Below are positions 17,428 through 26,372 of a DNA stretch of 64,000 bases, piece after piece. Source of the stretch: Micromonospora rifamycinica (GTDB lineage: Bacteria > Actinomycetota > Actinomycetes > Mycobacteriales > Micromonosporaceae). The notes under the pieces are model-generated. The model worked only from the letters and a program-made list of their open reading frames with translations. It was not told where the DNA came from and did no database searches. How positions within the stretch are numbered: the first letter of the stretch is position 1; each line of letters opens with the position of its first letter. The stretch covers positions 6,888,001 through 6,952,000 of the forward strand of contig NZ_LT607752.1 in the NCBI RefSeq assembly GCF_900090265.1, in the 5' to 3' direction. Position numbers and translations under genes: made by a program.

Positions 17428-19433
17428 TGGCCGCTGTCACGGACTCCTGCCGCCGCACGAGGCATTCGGCGGTAGTGCTGCTGTTCGGCGTGCTGATCCT
17501 CGCTGGCCTGGCCGTCGCCGGGGCCGGGCCGGCACACGCCGAGCCGACCCCACCCTCGACCGTGCCCGCCGTCCCACCGACGACAGACGTACCTGATTCC
17601 GGAGTCCGCCCGCCGGGAGGGGTTCCGACGCCTTCGGCAACGTCGGTGCCGACGCCCGGTCCGACCCCGGCCCTCGGGCGGCCGTCGCACAACGACGATC
17701 CGGCGTGGTTCGACATCGGAGGCCAGGTCCGCACCGCTGTGGTGGACCTGGTGGTGTGGGCGGCGGAGCAGGCCCTCCAGCCGGTGATGGAGGCGCTGGG
17801 CAACTCGTGGCTGTCCACCCCGGACCTGACCGGCAACGAGCACGTCGTGGCGTTCTGGACGACCAGCCTCATCGCCGCCAACGGTGTCTTCGTCCTGTTC
17901 ATCGTCGCCAACGGTTTTCTGGTCACGACCCGGGAGACCCTGCAGACCCGGTATGGCCTCAAGCAGGTCCTACCCCGCATCGCCGTCGGCGCGGTGCTGG
18001 CCAACAGCAGCCTGATCATCGGCCAGAAGGCCATCGCGGTGACCAACGCGCTGACCGTGGCCATTGCGGGCAACAGCGTCGACGGCCCGGCTGCCGCGAC
18101 GGCGATCCGGCAGATCACCGACGACGCCCTGCAGGGTCAGGGGTTCCTGATGGTGTTGCTGGTCATCGCGGTGGTCGTGATGTGCCTGCTGTTGGAGTTC
18201 ACGTTCGTGCTCCGGCTGGCCGCGCTGGTCATCCTGCTCGGTATCGCCCCGGCCGCGCTGATCTGCCACGCCAGTCCGCTGACCGAGGGCCTGGCCCAGC
18301 TGTGGTGGCGCGCGTTCCTGGCCTGCCTGGGCCTGCAGCTCGGCCAGGCCGTCGTCGTGCTGGCCACCATCAAGGTGTTCCTCACCCACGCCGGCCCGAC
18401 CGTGCTGGGCATCCCCTACACCGGCGACGGGCTCCTCGGTGTCGTGGTTTGCCTGACGATGTTGTGGCTGCTGATCAAGCTGCCGGGCTGGATGCGGCAG
18501 TTCGTTCTCGGTCCGCTCGGGCAGAGCAACGGCCGAGGGCTGCTCGGACAGCTCGTCCGCGCCTTCGTTCTGACCAAGACGTTGGGTGCGGTGGCCGGCG
18601 TCCTGGGACGGACGGCACCGTCGTCCCCGTCCGCCGGACGGACGTCTACTCGTCCGCCCGGGAGGCGTCCACCACCCGGTGGCCCTCGTCCGCCCCGTCC
18701 GCCGAGCCCGTCCGGCCCGGGGCCGACTCCGCGCCCGCCGTCCCCGGCAGGACCGGTCGCCTTCAGCCATGCCCCGGTCCCACACACGCCACTGCCCGCA
18801 CCGTCCGGGACGAACGCCGCCCCCGCCTTCAGCCACCCGGCGGCCCCGTCCACCCCGACGGCCGCGCCGTCCGCCGCTGTCCCGCCGGTACGGTTCTCCC
18901 ACCCGGCATCGCCCCAGTCGAGTCCGCCGTTCCCGACCCTCCCACCGGCGCACGTCGCGTTCAGCGACGCCCCGACCACCACCGCGCGGCCAGCAACCAA
19001 CAGCCCGGCACCCGTGGTGACGTTCTCGTCAGCACCCACGCCGCAGACTGCGCCGCGTCGGCCACCCGGCCCCGTCACACCGGTGTTCTCCACCGCCCCG
19101 GCGGCCAGCGGCCCACGAGCCTCGACCCCTCGGACACGGCCCACGACGGCCCGGCGCGTCACCCCGAGCGGCCCGGCCGCTGCCAGTCCAGCCGTCCCCT
19201 CTACCGCCCGGCGATCCTCGTCCGCCGGCCCGAGCCGACCCCGGCCACCAGCATCGCCCGCACCGTCCCCGGACGGTCGCGGCGCGGCACTCCCCACCCC
19301 GTCCCATCCGTCCCCGGGGACAGGAACGACAGCAGCGGGCACGGGTGCCGTCCGCAACGAGTCGTCCCCACCGCCGGCCCGTCCGTCCGCCCCGCCGCGA
19401 CGCCGGTCATCGCCTGCGAAGGGTGGTCAGTGA
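17427..19433 (+). CDS. VirB6/TrbL-like conjugal transfer membrane protein with Pro-rich tail
   Basis: This 668-residue protein has a signal sequence (LLFGVLILAGLAVAGAGPAHA), a Pro-rich extracytoplasmic linker and a core with six or more TM helices between about residues 145 and 390. These include LLVIAVVVMCLLLEFTFVLR and the LWWRAFLACLGLQLGQAVVV segment typical of TrbL/VirB6 proteins of Gram-positive transfer systems. The last ~270 residues are Pro/Ser/Thr-rich with repeated FSHP/FSxAP units and are probably cytoplasmic. It should form the inner-membrane channel. The start overlaps the previous stop (TGATG), and the stop overlaps the PrgI gene. Confidence 0.8.
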   Translation: MAAVTDSCRRTRHSAVVLLFGVLILAGLAVAGAGPAHAEPTPPSTVPAVPPTTDVPDSGVRPPGGVPTPSATSVPTPGPTPALGRPSHNDDPAWFDIGGQVRTAVVDLVVWAAEQALQPVMEALGNSWLSTPDLTGNEHVVAFWTTSLIAANGVFVLFIVANGFLVTTRETLQTRYGLKQVLPRIAVGAVLANSSLIIGQKAIAVTNALTVAIAGNSVDGPAAATAIRQITDDALQGQGFLMVLLVIAVVVMCLLLEFTFVLRLAALVILLGIAPAALICHASPLTEGLAQLWWRAFLACLGLQLGQAVVVLATIKVFLTHAGPTVLGIPYTGDGLLGVVVCLTMLWLLIKLPGWMRQFVLGPLGQSNGRGLLGQLVRAFVLTKTLGAVAGVLGRTAPSSPSAGRTSTRPPGRRPPPGGPRPPRPPSPSGPGPTPRPPSPAGPVAFSHAPVPHTPLPAPSGTNAAPAFSHPAAPSTPTAAPSAAVPPVRFSHPASPQSSPPFPTLPPAHVAFSDAPTTTARPATNSPAPVVTFSSAPTPQTAPRRPPGPVTPVFSTAPAASGPRASTPRTRPTTARRVTPSGPAAASPAVPSTARRSSSAGPSRPRPPASPAPSPDGRGAALPTPSHPSPGTGTTAAGTGAVRNESSPPPARPSAPPRRRSSPAKGGQ

Positions 19434-20359
19434 TGGGTCGCCGTGCCGAGGAGGTGCCCCTGCGGGCTCGGGTGCCCGCAGACATCGACCGGCCGGACCG
19501 GATCGCGTTCGGCCTGTCCGGACGACAACTGGTGATCCTGACGGTCACGGGCCTGATCCTCTACGCGGCGTGGACGGCGGTGGCTACGGTGGTGCATCCG
19601 CTGGTGTTCCTCGCCGGGGCGCTGCCAGTCGCTGCGGGAGCGTTCCTCCTCGCGGTCGGCCGCCGCGACGGCGTCAGTCTCGACGCCTGGGTCCTCGCCG
19701 CGCTGCGGCACCACCACGGCCCACGTCGCCTCGTGCCGGCAGACAGGCCGATCATCCCCGCCCCGGCATGGGTGACCACCACACGCGGCCCGGGGGACCG
19801 GCTGCCCCTGCCCTCGCCACTGCGTCTGCCCGCGAAGGGCGTCACCGGCGACGGGTTGATCGATCTCGGAGTGGACGGCACCACCGGCCTGGTGGCCGCA
19901 TCGACGGTGGCATTCGGGCTGCGCACCCCCGCCGAACAGAACGGCCTGGTGGCCGGGTTCGCCCGGTTGCTGCACAGCCTCGACAGCCCGGTGCAGATTA
20001 GTGTCCGGGCGCAGCGGGTCGACCTGACCTACCTCGCCGACCGGTTCCTCACCGCTGCCCCGGGGCTGCCGCATCCCGCGTTGGAGGAGGCTGCCCGCGC
20101 GCACGTGGCGTTCCTCGCCGACCTGGCCGGGCAGCGGGAGTTGCTGCACCGGCAGATCACCGTGGCGGTGCGCAGCCGGCGCGGCGCGCACTACGCCGCC
20201 CACCAGGCGGCCGAGACGGTCCGCGCGTTGGGCGGCTGCGAGGTTCCCGCCCGGGTGCTCGACGGGCGGGACGCCGTGGCGCGGCTCGCGACCAGCCTCG
20301 ACCCCGCTGCCCCGACCCACATCCCCTACATCCCATCTGACGGAGGTGACGACCGGTGA
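19433..20359 (+). CDS. PrgI-family type IV secretion protein
   Basis: This 308-residue protein begins with the PrgI-type signature: a short basic N-terminus (ARVPADIDRPDRIAFGLSGR), then two close TM helices (about 30-75). PrgI proteins are small inner-membrane components found next to VirB4 in Gram-positive conjugation systems. Here the domain is extended by about 200 soluble residues containing a VRSRRGAHYAAHQAAETVRA helix region that resembles the N-terminal part of some VirB4 proteins. The start overlaps the previous stop, and the last four bases form the GTGA start of the VirB4 gene. Confidence 0.8.
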   Translation: MGRRAEEVPLRARVPADIDRPDRIAFGLSGRQLVILTVTGLILYAAWTAVATVVHPLVFLAGALPVAAGAFLLAVGRRDGVSLDAWVLAALRHHHGPRRLVPADRPIIPAPAWVTTTRGPGDRLPLPSPLRLPAKGVTGDGLIDLGVDGTTGLVAASTVAFGLRTPAEQNGLVAGFARLLHSLDSPVQISVRAQRVDLTYLADRFLTAAPGLPHPALEEAARAHVAFLADLAGQRELLHRQITVAVRSRRGAHYAAHQAAETVRALGGCEVPARVLDGRDAVARLATSLDPAAPTHIPYIPSDGGDDR

Positions 20360-22137
20360 GCCTGCTCTCCGCACTGCTGCCGGCACGGCGACATGCCATG
20401 CCCGCGTCGGCTACGGTCCTGCCCGGCTCGCCGGACGCTGTCGATGTCGACGGACGCCACGTGCGGGTGGGGGACGGCTACCTGGCGACCCTCGCCGTTG
20501 TCGGCTACCCGGCCGAGGTCGGTCCCGGCTGGGCTGAGCCGCTGCTGTCCTATCCGGGTCTGGTCGACGTCACCTTCCATGTCGAGCCCGTCCCGCCGGT
20601 GGTGGCCTCCGAACGGCTGCGTAAGCAGCGGGGCCGGTTCGAGTCCTCCCGCCGCCAGGATGCCGCCAGGGGGCGACTCGACGATCCCGACCTCGATGCC
20701 GCCGCGGCTGACGCCGCCGAGCTGGCTACCCGGGTCGCCCGAGGTGAGGCCCGCCTGTTCCGGCTCGGCCTGTACCTGACCGTTCACGGCACCAGCCCGG
20801 ACGATCTCGCCGACCGGGTGGTGGAGGTGCGGTCCCTGGCCGCATCGTTGCTGCTGCACACCGCGCCGGTCACGTGGCGGCAGTTGCAGGGCTGGATCAG
20901 CGGTCTCCCCCTCGCGTACGACGCGCTGGATATGAAGCGGGTCTTCGACACCGACGCTCTCGCCGCGGCGTTTCCGTTCACCAGCCCTGATCTGCCCGAC
21001 ACCGCAGGGGACACCGGCATGGGGGTGCTGTTCGGGTTGAACCTTCACTCGGCCGGGGTGGTCGTGTGGGACCGGTGGGCGCAGTCCAACTACAACGCCG
21101 TCATCCTGGCCCGCTCCGGGGAGGGCAAGTCGTACCTGGCCAAGCTCGACCTGCTGCGCAATTTGTGCCTCGGGGTGGGGGCGTTCGTCATCGACCCCGA
21201 GGACGAGTACCTGCGGCTGGCCGATGCGGTCGGCGGGACGGTCGTCCGCCTCGGCGCGGCCGGCGTGACCATCAACCCTCTGGACCTGCCGGCCGGTGAC
21301 GACGACGCCCTCCACGATCGGGCACGGTTCCTGCAGACCCTTATCGCGGTCATGGCCAGCGGCGACACCGCTGTCGACGCGCCGTTGCCCGGCGACGAGG
21401 CCCGTTCCCTCGACGTGGCGGTGCTGGCCGCCTATCGGGCCAAGGGCATCACCACCGATCCGCAGACCTGGAGACGTCCCGCACCGCTGCTGCGGGACGT
21501 GATGGCAGCCTTGGACGACACCGATGACGCGGGCCGGCGGGTCGCCGCCCGCCTGCACCCGTACGTGATGGGCAGCATGAAGGGACTGTTCGACGGACCG
21601 ACCACCACCGCCCCCGAGGGGCACCTGGTGGTGTTCGCACTCAAGGACCTGCCCGAGCAGCTACATCCGGTCGGCACGCTGCTGACCCTGGACACGATCT
21701 GGCGCACCGTCCGGGGGGCCACCTCCCGTGGCGGTCGCCCGGACGTGCTGCGGATGGTGCTGGTCGACGAGGCGTGGAAGCTGTTGTCCGGCGGCCGTGG
21801 CGGCCGTTTCCTGCAGACCCTGGCCAAGTCCGCCCGCAAGTACGGCACCGGCTTGACCGTCGTCACCCAGGACGCCGCCGACGTGCTCGCCACCACCACC
21901 GGCCGGGCTGTCGTCTCCAACGCCGCCACGCAGATCCTGCTGCGGCAGGCGCCGCAGGCCATCGACGCCGTCACCGAGGCGTTCGGGCTCACCGACGGCG
22001 AGCGGGCGTTCCTGCTGTCCTGCCAGCGGGGTGACGCGCTCCTGTCGGCCGGGTCGGCGCGGGTGGCGTTCCACAGCCACGCCTCGGCCACCGAACACGA
22101 GCTGATCGTCACAGGGCTTCGAGTTGGAGGAATCTGA
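20356..22137 (+). CDS. VirB4-like type IV secretion ATPase
   Basis: This 593-residue ATPase powers pilus and channel assembly. The Walker A motif is ARSGEGKS (252-259) and the Walker B is RMVLVDEAWKLL (about 466-477). FVIDPEDEYLRL and the later VVTQDAADVLATTTGR region are typical of VirB4/TraC proteins. The N-terminal 230 residues are the substrate/partner domain. It is shorter than Gram-negative VirB4 (~800), consistent with part of the N-terminal domain being carried by the preceding PrgI-type protein. Translation starts at GTG in a GTGA overlap. The operon is interrupted after this gene by a reversed metal-resistance cassette. Confidence 0.92.
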   Translation: MSLLSALLPARRHAMPASATVLPGSPDAVDVDGRHVRVGDGYLATLAVVGYPAEVGPGWAEPLLSYPGLVDVTFHVEPVPPVVASERLRKQRGRFESSRRQDAARGRLDDPDLDAAAADAAELATRVARGEARLFRLGLYLTVHGTSPDDLADRVVEVRSLAASLLLHTAPVTWRQLQGWISGLPLAYDALDMKRVFDTDALAAAFPFTSPDLPDTAGDTGMGVLFGLNLHSAGVVVWDRWAQSNYNAVILARSGEGKSYLAKLDLLRNLCLGVGAFVIDPEDEYLRLADAVGGTVVRLGAAGVTINPLDLPAGDDDALHDRARFLQTLIAVMASGDTAVDAPLPGDEARSLDVAVLAAYRAKGITTDPQTWRRPAPLLRDVMAALDDTDDAGRRVAARLHPYVMGSMKGLFDGPTTTAPEGHLVVFALKDLPEQLHPVGTLLTLDTIWRTVRGATSRGGRPDVLRMVLVDEAWKLLSGGRGGRFLQTLAKSARKYGTGLTVVTQDAADVLATTTGRAVVSNAATQILLRQAPQAIDAVTEAFGLTDGERAFLLSCQRGDALLSAGSARVAFHSHASATEHELIVTGLRVGGI

Positions 22138-22314
22138 TCGGTGATCCCGACCGAGCTCTGGGGGCCTCTGCTGGGGTTCCGGAGGGGGATTCGAGAGTTT
22201 AGGGAGCATCGGATTGTCTGGTCCTGCGTGTCGACACATTCGAGGCGCCTTGATCATCCTCGGTGCCTGGAGGGCTTTTGCCAAGGTCAGGGGTTCCGGT
22301 CTGCCGGCGGTTGG

Positions 22315-23019
22315 TCAGGTGGTCTGGTTCGCGGGGGTGCAGCACCGGTCGATGCAGGCCGGGGCTTCGTCGGTGGGTGCCGGGGCGCAGCAGGTTTCTC
22401 CGCGCCAGGCGTCTCGGCCTTCTTTGAGGGCGACGGCGGCGATGACCAGGGCGGCGATCGGGTCGGCCCAGTTCCAGCCCAGGACGCTGTTGAGTCCGAG
22501 GCCGACGAGCAGGACGGCGGATAGGTAGGTGCACAGCAGTGTCTGTTTGGAGTCGGCGACGGCGGTGCGGGAGCCGAGCTCGCGGCCGGCCCGTCTTTGT
22601 GCGTAGGACAGGCCGGGCATGAACGCGAGGGAGAGTGCGGCGAGCATGAGGCCGATGGTGGAGTGCGCTGCCTCGCTGCCGCCGAGCAGCGCGCGGGCGG
22701 ATTCGACGGAGACGTAGGCGGCGAGCGCGAAGAAGGAGATCGCGATGATCCGCAGGGTGGCTTTCTCCCGGGCTTCGGGGTCGCGGCCAGCGAACTGCCA
22801 GGCGACCGCCGCAGCGGAGGAGACCTCGATGATCGAGTCCAGGCCGAAGCCGATCAGCGCGGTGGAGTCCGCGGCGGCACCGGCGCTGATGGCGACGACG
22901 GCCTCGATCAGGTTGTAGCCGATGGTGGCGGCGACCAACAGCCGAATTCGGCGGGCCAGGACGGTGCGACGCGCCGGGTTTGGCCTTGCGGGCGTGACGG
23001 GCAGCAGCGGAAGGCTCAT
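22315..23019 (-). CDS. Cation diffusion facilitator (heavy-metal efflux)
   Basis: This 234-residue CDF-family protein has about six TM helices. The metal-site helix contains DSTALIGFGLDSIIE (D..D spacing of CDF TM2), and the TM5 region has DSKQTLLCTYLSAVLL. The cytoplasmic domain is very short and is replaced by a Cys-rich tail (ETCCAPAPTDEAPACIDRCC) that probably binds metal. It should export Zn, Cd or Pb in exchange for protons. It follows the CmtR-like regulator with a one-base overlap. The 177 bp between its stop and the VirB4 stop contain no gene. Confidence 0.88.
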   Translation of the reverse strand: MSLPLLPVTPARPNPARRTVLARRIRLLVAATIGYNLIEAVVAISAGAAADSTALIGFGLDSIIEVSSAAAVAWQFAGRDPEAREKATLRIIAISFFALAAYVSVESARALLGGSEAAHSTIGLMLAALSLAFMPGLSYAQRRAGRELGSRTAVADSKQTLLCTYLSAVLLVGLGLNSVLGWNWADPIAALVIAAVALKEGRDAWRGETCCAPAPTDEAPACIDRCCTPANQTT

Positions 23020-23348
23020 CAGCAGCAGCCCTTGTCAGCGGCATCGGGGCAGACTGCGGGGTCAACGGCGAGGACGAGGCCGAGTAGGTCGTCGAGGGCG
23101 TGGCGGATGCGGGTATCGGCGAGTTCGTAGCGGGAGCGGCGACCTTCGGGGACGGCAACGACCAGACCGCAGCCGCGCAGGCAGGCCAGATGGTTGGACA
23201 GGTTCTGCCGGGTCACCCCAAGCAGATCGGCCAGGTCAGCCGGGTAGCCAGGCGCGTCGCGCAGGGCGAGTAGCAGTCGTGCCCGGGTCGCGTCCGACAG
23301 CGCGTGGCCGAAGCGTGCAAGGGCTCGGCCGGGGATTACGGTCTCCAC
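23019..23348 (-). CDS. ArsR/SmtB-family metal repressor, CmtR-like
   Basis: This 109-residue ArsR-family repressor has the winged helix at LADLLGVTRQNLSNHLACLR and a wing around VPEGRRSRYEL. The recognition helix carries Cys-x3-Cys in ACLRGCGLV, and further Cys lie in the C-terminus (AVCPDAADKGCC). That matches CmtR of mycobacteria, where two helix cysteines and one C-terminal Cys bind Cd/Pb. The start is GTG at 23348. It should repress itself and the downstream CDF gene until metal is present. Confidence 0.87.
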   Translation of the reverse strand: METVIPGRALARFGHALSDATRARLLLALRDAPGYPADLADLLGVTRQNLSNHLACLRGCGLVVAVPEGRRSRYELADTRIRHALDDLLGLVLAVDPAVCPDAADKGCC

Positions 23349-23356
23349 ACCGGCAA

Positions 23357-23378
23357 CAGTACATCAGACAGTGTATTC
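23357..23378 (-). promoter_or_regulatory. Possible operator of the CmtR-like repressor
   Basis: Imperfect dyad TACA-N8-TGTA (23360-23375) inside AGTACATCAGACAGTGTATT lies 12 bp upstream of the repressor start. ArsR-family operators are AT-rich dyads at this position. The arms are short, so confidence is limited. Confidence 0.4.
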
Positions 23379-23475
23379 AGCAGGTAGTGAACTGGCTGTC
23401 GTGTGACCTGTGTTCCGTGTACGGATCCCGCCCGTCGTCGACCGGCAGGTGAGTTGTTCTCGAACGGAGGTGTCC

Positions 23476-24783
23476 ATGGTTTCCGCCGTCATTTTGCGTG
23501 TGTCGGTGCCGGCCCCTTCCGGTGTGTGCGTGCCCGGCCGTGAGGGGGTGCCTGGGTCGTTCGTCGGTGAGCTGTGGTGTGGCTCCTGGGGCACCGATGC
23601 CGCCGACGCCGGATGGCACCTGGTGCGGGATCGGTGGCCGCTGCTGCTCGCCGCCCTGACCATGCTCGCCGTCGTGCGCGTGGGATGGGCGGTGTGCCGG
23701 CGGCGGGTCTGGCGTCGGCATGCCGCGCGGGCGCGGTGGTTGGAGATCACCCCGCCGGTGACCGCGACTCCGGCTGCGACGGTCGGCGTGTGGCGGCTGC
23801 TCGCCACGGTGTTACCCGCCCCGCGCCGGTGGGCGTTGAGGCCAGCCCGGATCGTCTGGGAGGTCGCCGCCGACCCGGACGGGCTGCGCTGCGGGCTGTG
23901 GCTCCCGCCGGGGGTCAACCCCACCGCGGTGGTGCGGCTGCTGCACCGAGGCTGGCCCGGCGTCCGCGCCGCCCAGTGCGCGCCTCCGGCGGTGCCGTCG
24001 GTGGGCGCGGTGGTCGCGCTCGCGGTGCGGCCCACCCGACCGGAGTGGCTGCCGCTGGTCGACGACATCACCCCGGCGTCGCGGCGGGGGATGGACGTCG
24101 CTGCCCCGGAGGACGATCGGCTGCGCGCCGTCTACGGCGGGCTGGTCTCCGCCGGGCGCACCGGCGGCGCGCTGCTGCAGGTCCACCTCGGTCGGGCACC
24201 GGCCCACCGGCTGCGGCAGCTCCGCCGGGCGATGACCCACCCGCACCGCGCCCGCCACCCCCGAGGCATCGCCCGCGCCGCCCTCCAGGCGACGCTCGAC
24301 CTGATCACCCCCGGTCCCGGCATCCGCCGGCACCCCACCGGTCGGCTGGACCCGTATACGGCGGAGCTGGCGCGGCAGGCGCGGGTGAAGCTCACCGACG
24401 CACCGCATCTGCTGGTGGCCGTGCAGACGGTCGCGGTCGGCCCGACCCGGGCTGCCGCGTCGGCTGCCGCTGCCGACGTCAGTTCCGGCTTCGGGTTGCT
24501 GTCGCCCCACTTCACCCGCCGCCGGCTGCGGCACGGCACCTTCGCCGTGGCCGACCGGTGGGTGCCGGCGTCCCGGATGAGCCTGGCCGGCATCGGTGAC
24601 GCCGCCGCGCTGGCAGGACTGCCCGCCGAACCCACCGCCTACGGACTGCCCGGCGCGGCATCCCGCCGCCGGGCCGCCACCCGCGAGGTCTTCCGCACCA
24701 CCGGCCATGCCACGGAAGGCCCCGACACCACACCGGTCGAGGCGACCGCCGTCGACGCACCCACCGTCTGGAGCAGCCCATGA
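23476..24783 (+). CDS. Conjugation-operon membrane protein of unknown function
   Basis: I do not recognise a family. The 435-residue protein has one clear TM helix (about 52-72, LLLAALTMLAVVRVGWAVC) after a 50-residue N-terminus, then a long cytoplasmic part. That part contains PPGVNPTAVVRLLHRGWPGV and LLVAVQTVAVGPTRAAASAA. It lacks P-loops. Position before a VirD4-like ATPase with an ATGA overlap suggests an anchor or adaptor for the coupling protein, which itself has no TM helices. GGAGG at 23466-23470 supports the ATG at 23476; the longer frame from 23410 has no such site. Confidence 0.72.
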   Translation: MVSAVILRVSVPAPSGVCVPGREGVPGSFVGELWCGSWGTDAADAGWHLVRDRWPLLLAALTMLAVVRVGWAVCRRRVWRRHAARARWLEITPPVTATPAATVGVWRLLATVLPAPRRWALRPARIVWEVAADPDGLRCGLWLPPGVNPTAVVRLLHRGWPGVRAAQCAPPAVPSVGAVVALAVRPTRPEWLPLVDDITPASRRGMDVAAPEDDRLRAVYGGLVSAGRTGGALLQVHLGRAPAHRLRQLRRAMTHPHRARHPRGIARAALQATLDLITPGPGIRRHPTGRLDPYTAELARQARVKLTDAPHLLVAVQTVAVGPTRAAASAAAADVSSGFGLLSPHFTRRRLRHGTFAVADRWVPASRMSLAGIGDAAALAGLPAEPTAYGLPGAASRRRAATREVFRTTGHATEGPDTTPVEATAVDAPTVWSSP

Positions 24784-26372
24784 CCACAGACCCGGGGGTG
24801 ACCCCGTCCGATCCCGGCCCGGCTGGCCGTCGGCTGCGTCTGGTGCCGCGCGAGCAGCGGCACGGCCTGGGCGGCAAGGTCATCGGTGTCGCCAACGCCG
24901 GACCGGCGATGCGGGTCGGGATCTCCCTGCCCGACTGCCGCTACCACGTGCACGCCCTCGGCCCGACTGGCACCGGCAAGACGACCCTGCTGATGCGGAT
25001 GATCCTCGACGATGCCGACGCCGGGCGCGGCGTGGCCGCGTTCGACCCGGCCAAGGGCGACCTGATCCGTGACCTGCTCGCCCGGCTACCCGCGTCGTGT
25101 GGTGACCGCCTGGTGCTCATCGACCCCGACGAGCGGGCCGCGCCACCGGCGATCAACCTGCTCGACCCGAGCGTGCACGGCGGCAGCGCCCACGACGTGG
25201 CCGCGAACCTGACGGCGGTGATGGCGAAGGTGTGGTCGCGGTGGTGGGGGCACCGCACCGCCGACATCTGCTACCACGGCCTGCTCACCCTCGCCCACTT
25301 CGACGACGCCACCCTCGCCCACCTACCCAGGCTGCTGTCGGACGCCTCGTGGCGGGCCGATCGGGTGAACGCGGTGGTCAGCAGGTTGAACGCGTGGGAG
25401 GGCAACACCCTCGGCGAGTTCTGGGAAGGATTCAACGACCTGCCCGCCGCGCAACGGTCCGGTCTCGTCGCCCCGCTGCTGTCCCGGCTGCGGCTGGTGA
25501 TGGCGCACCCGATGGCGACCAGCCTGTTCGGCGTGCCGGCGACCACGTTCTCCTTCGCCGACATCCTCGACGGTGGTGTCCTGCTGGCCCGGCTACCTAA
25601 GGGCCTCCTCGGTGAGGACGGCACCCGCCTGGTCGGCTCCCTGCTCCTGGCCGGGCTGTGGCAGGCCACCACCGCCCGCGCCCGCATCCCCGAAGACGAC
25701 CGCCCCGACGCGATGATCGTTCTCGACGAGTGCCACAACTTCCTGTACCTGCCCATCGGCATCGATGACGCCCTCGCCGAGGCCCGCGGCCTGCATACCT
25801 CGTTCGTCCTGGCCCACCAGTACCTCGGCCAGTTGTCGGCGGACATGGTGGCCGCCATCGACGCCAACGCCCGCAACAAGGTGTACTTCGCCCTGGCTCC
25901 CCGCGACGCCATCGACCAGGCCCGCCATCTGCGGCCGTATCTCGACGACGGGGACCTGATACGCCTCGGCGGCTACGAGGTCGTCCTGCGGCCGGTCGCC
26001 GGCGGTCGGGTCCTTCCACCGGTCACCGCCGATACCGAGCCGCCACCACCGGCGCAACCCGGCCGCGCCACAGCGCTACGCCGTGCCGCCCGCGACCACA
26101 CCGGCCTCACCGTCGCCGAGCGGCGGCGCCTACTCGGCGAAGCCGCCACCTCCTCCGCCCGCGTCGAGCCACCCGTGCCGGCCGACCCTGCCGTCGCCGA
26201 GCTGGTCGGCCACAACACGTTCGTCTACCCCGAGTGGTCTAACGAGAGCTCCAACGAGCGATCCAACGAGGACTCCAACGACCGTGAGCAGCCGGGTGAA
26301 CACGCCCCCATGAACACGTCGTACGGGCAGGTCGGCGGCGGTGAGGAGGACTGGTGGACCGGAACCGACTGA
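24780..26372 (+). CDS. VirD4/TraG-like type IV coupling ATPase
   Basis: This 530-residue ATPase has Walker A GPTGTGKT (61-68) and Walker B MIVLDECHNF (about 312-321). AFDPAKGDLIRDLL and FVLAHQYLGQL are typical of VirD4/TrwB and HerA-like DNA pumps. There is no N-terminal TM segment, so membrane attachment probably comes through the preceding TM protein. The C-terminus contains a Ser-Asn-Glu-rich repeat (SNESSNERSNEDSN). It should deliver the relaxase-DNA complex to the channel. It overlaps both neighbours. Confidence 0.9.
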   Translation: MTTDPGVTPSDPGPAGRRLRLVPREQRHGLGGKVIGVANAGPAMRVGISLPDCRYHVHALGPTGTGKTTLLMRMILDDADAGRGVAAFDPAKGDLIRDLLARLPASCGDRLVLIDPDERAAPPAINLLDPSVHGGSAHDVAANLTAVMAKVWSRWWGHRTADICYHGLLTLAHFDDATLAHLPRLLSDASWRADRVNAVVSRLNAWEGNTLGEFWEGFNDLPAAQRSGLVAPLLSRLRLVMAHPMATSLFGVPATTFSFADILDGGVLLARLPKGLLGEDGTRLVGSLLLAGLWQATTARARIPEDDRPDAMIVLDECHNFLYLPIGIDDALAEARGLHTSFVLAHQYLGQLSADMVAAIDANARNKVYFALAPRDAIDQARHLRPYLDDGDLIRLGGYEVVLRPVAGGRVLPPVTADTEPPPPAQPGRATALRRAARDHTGLTVAERRRLLGEAATSSARVEPPVPADPAVAELVGHNTFVYPEWSNESSNERSNEDSNDREQPGEHAPMNTSYGQVGGGEEDWWTGTD

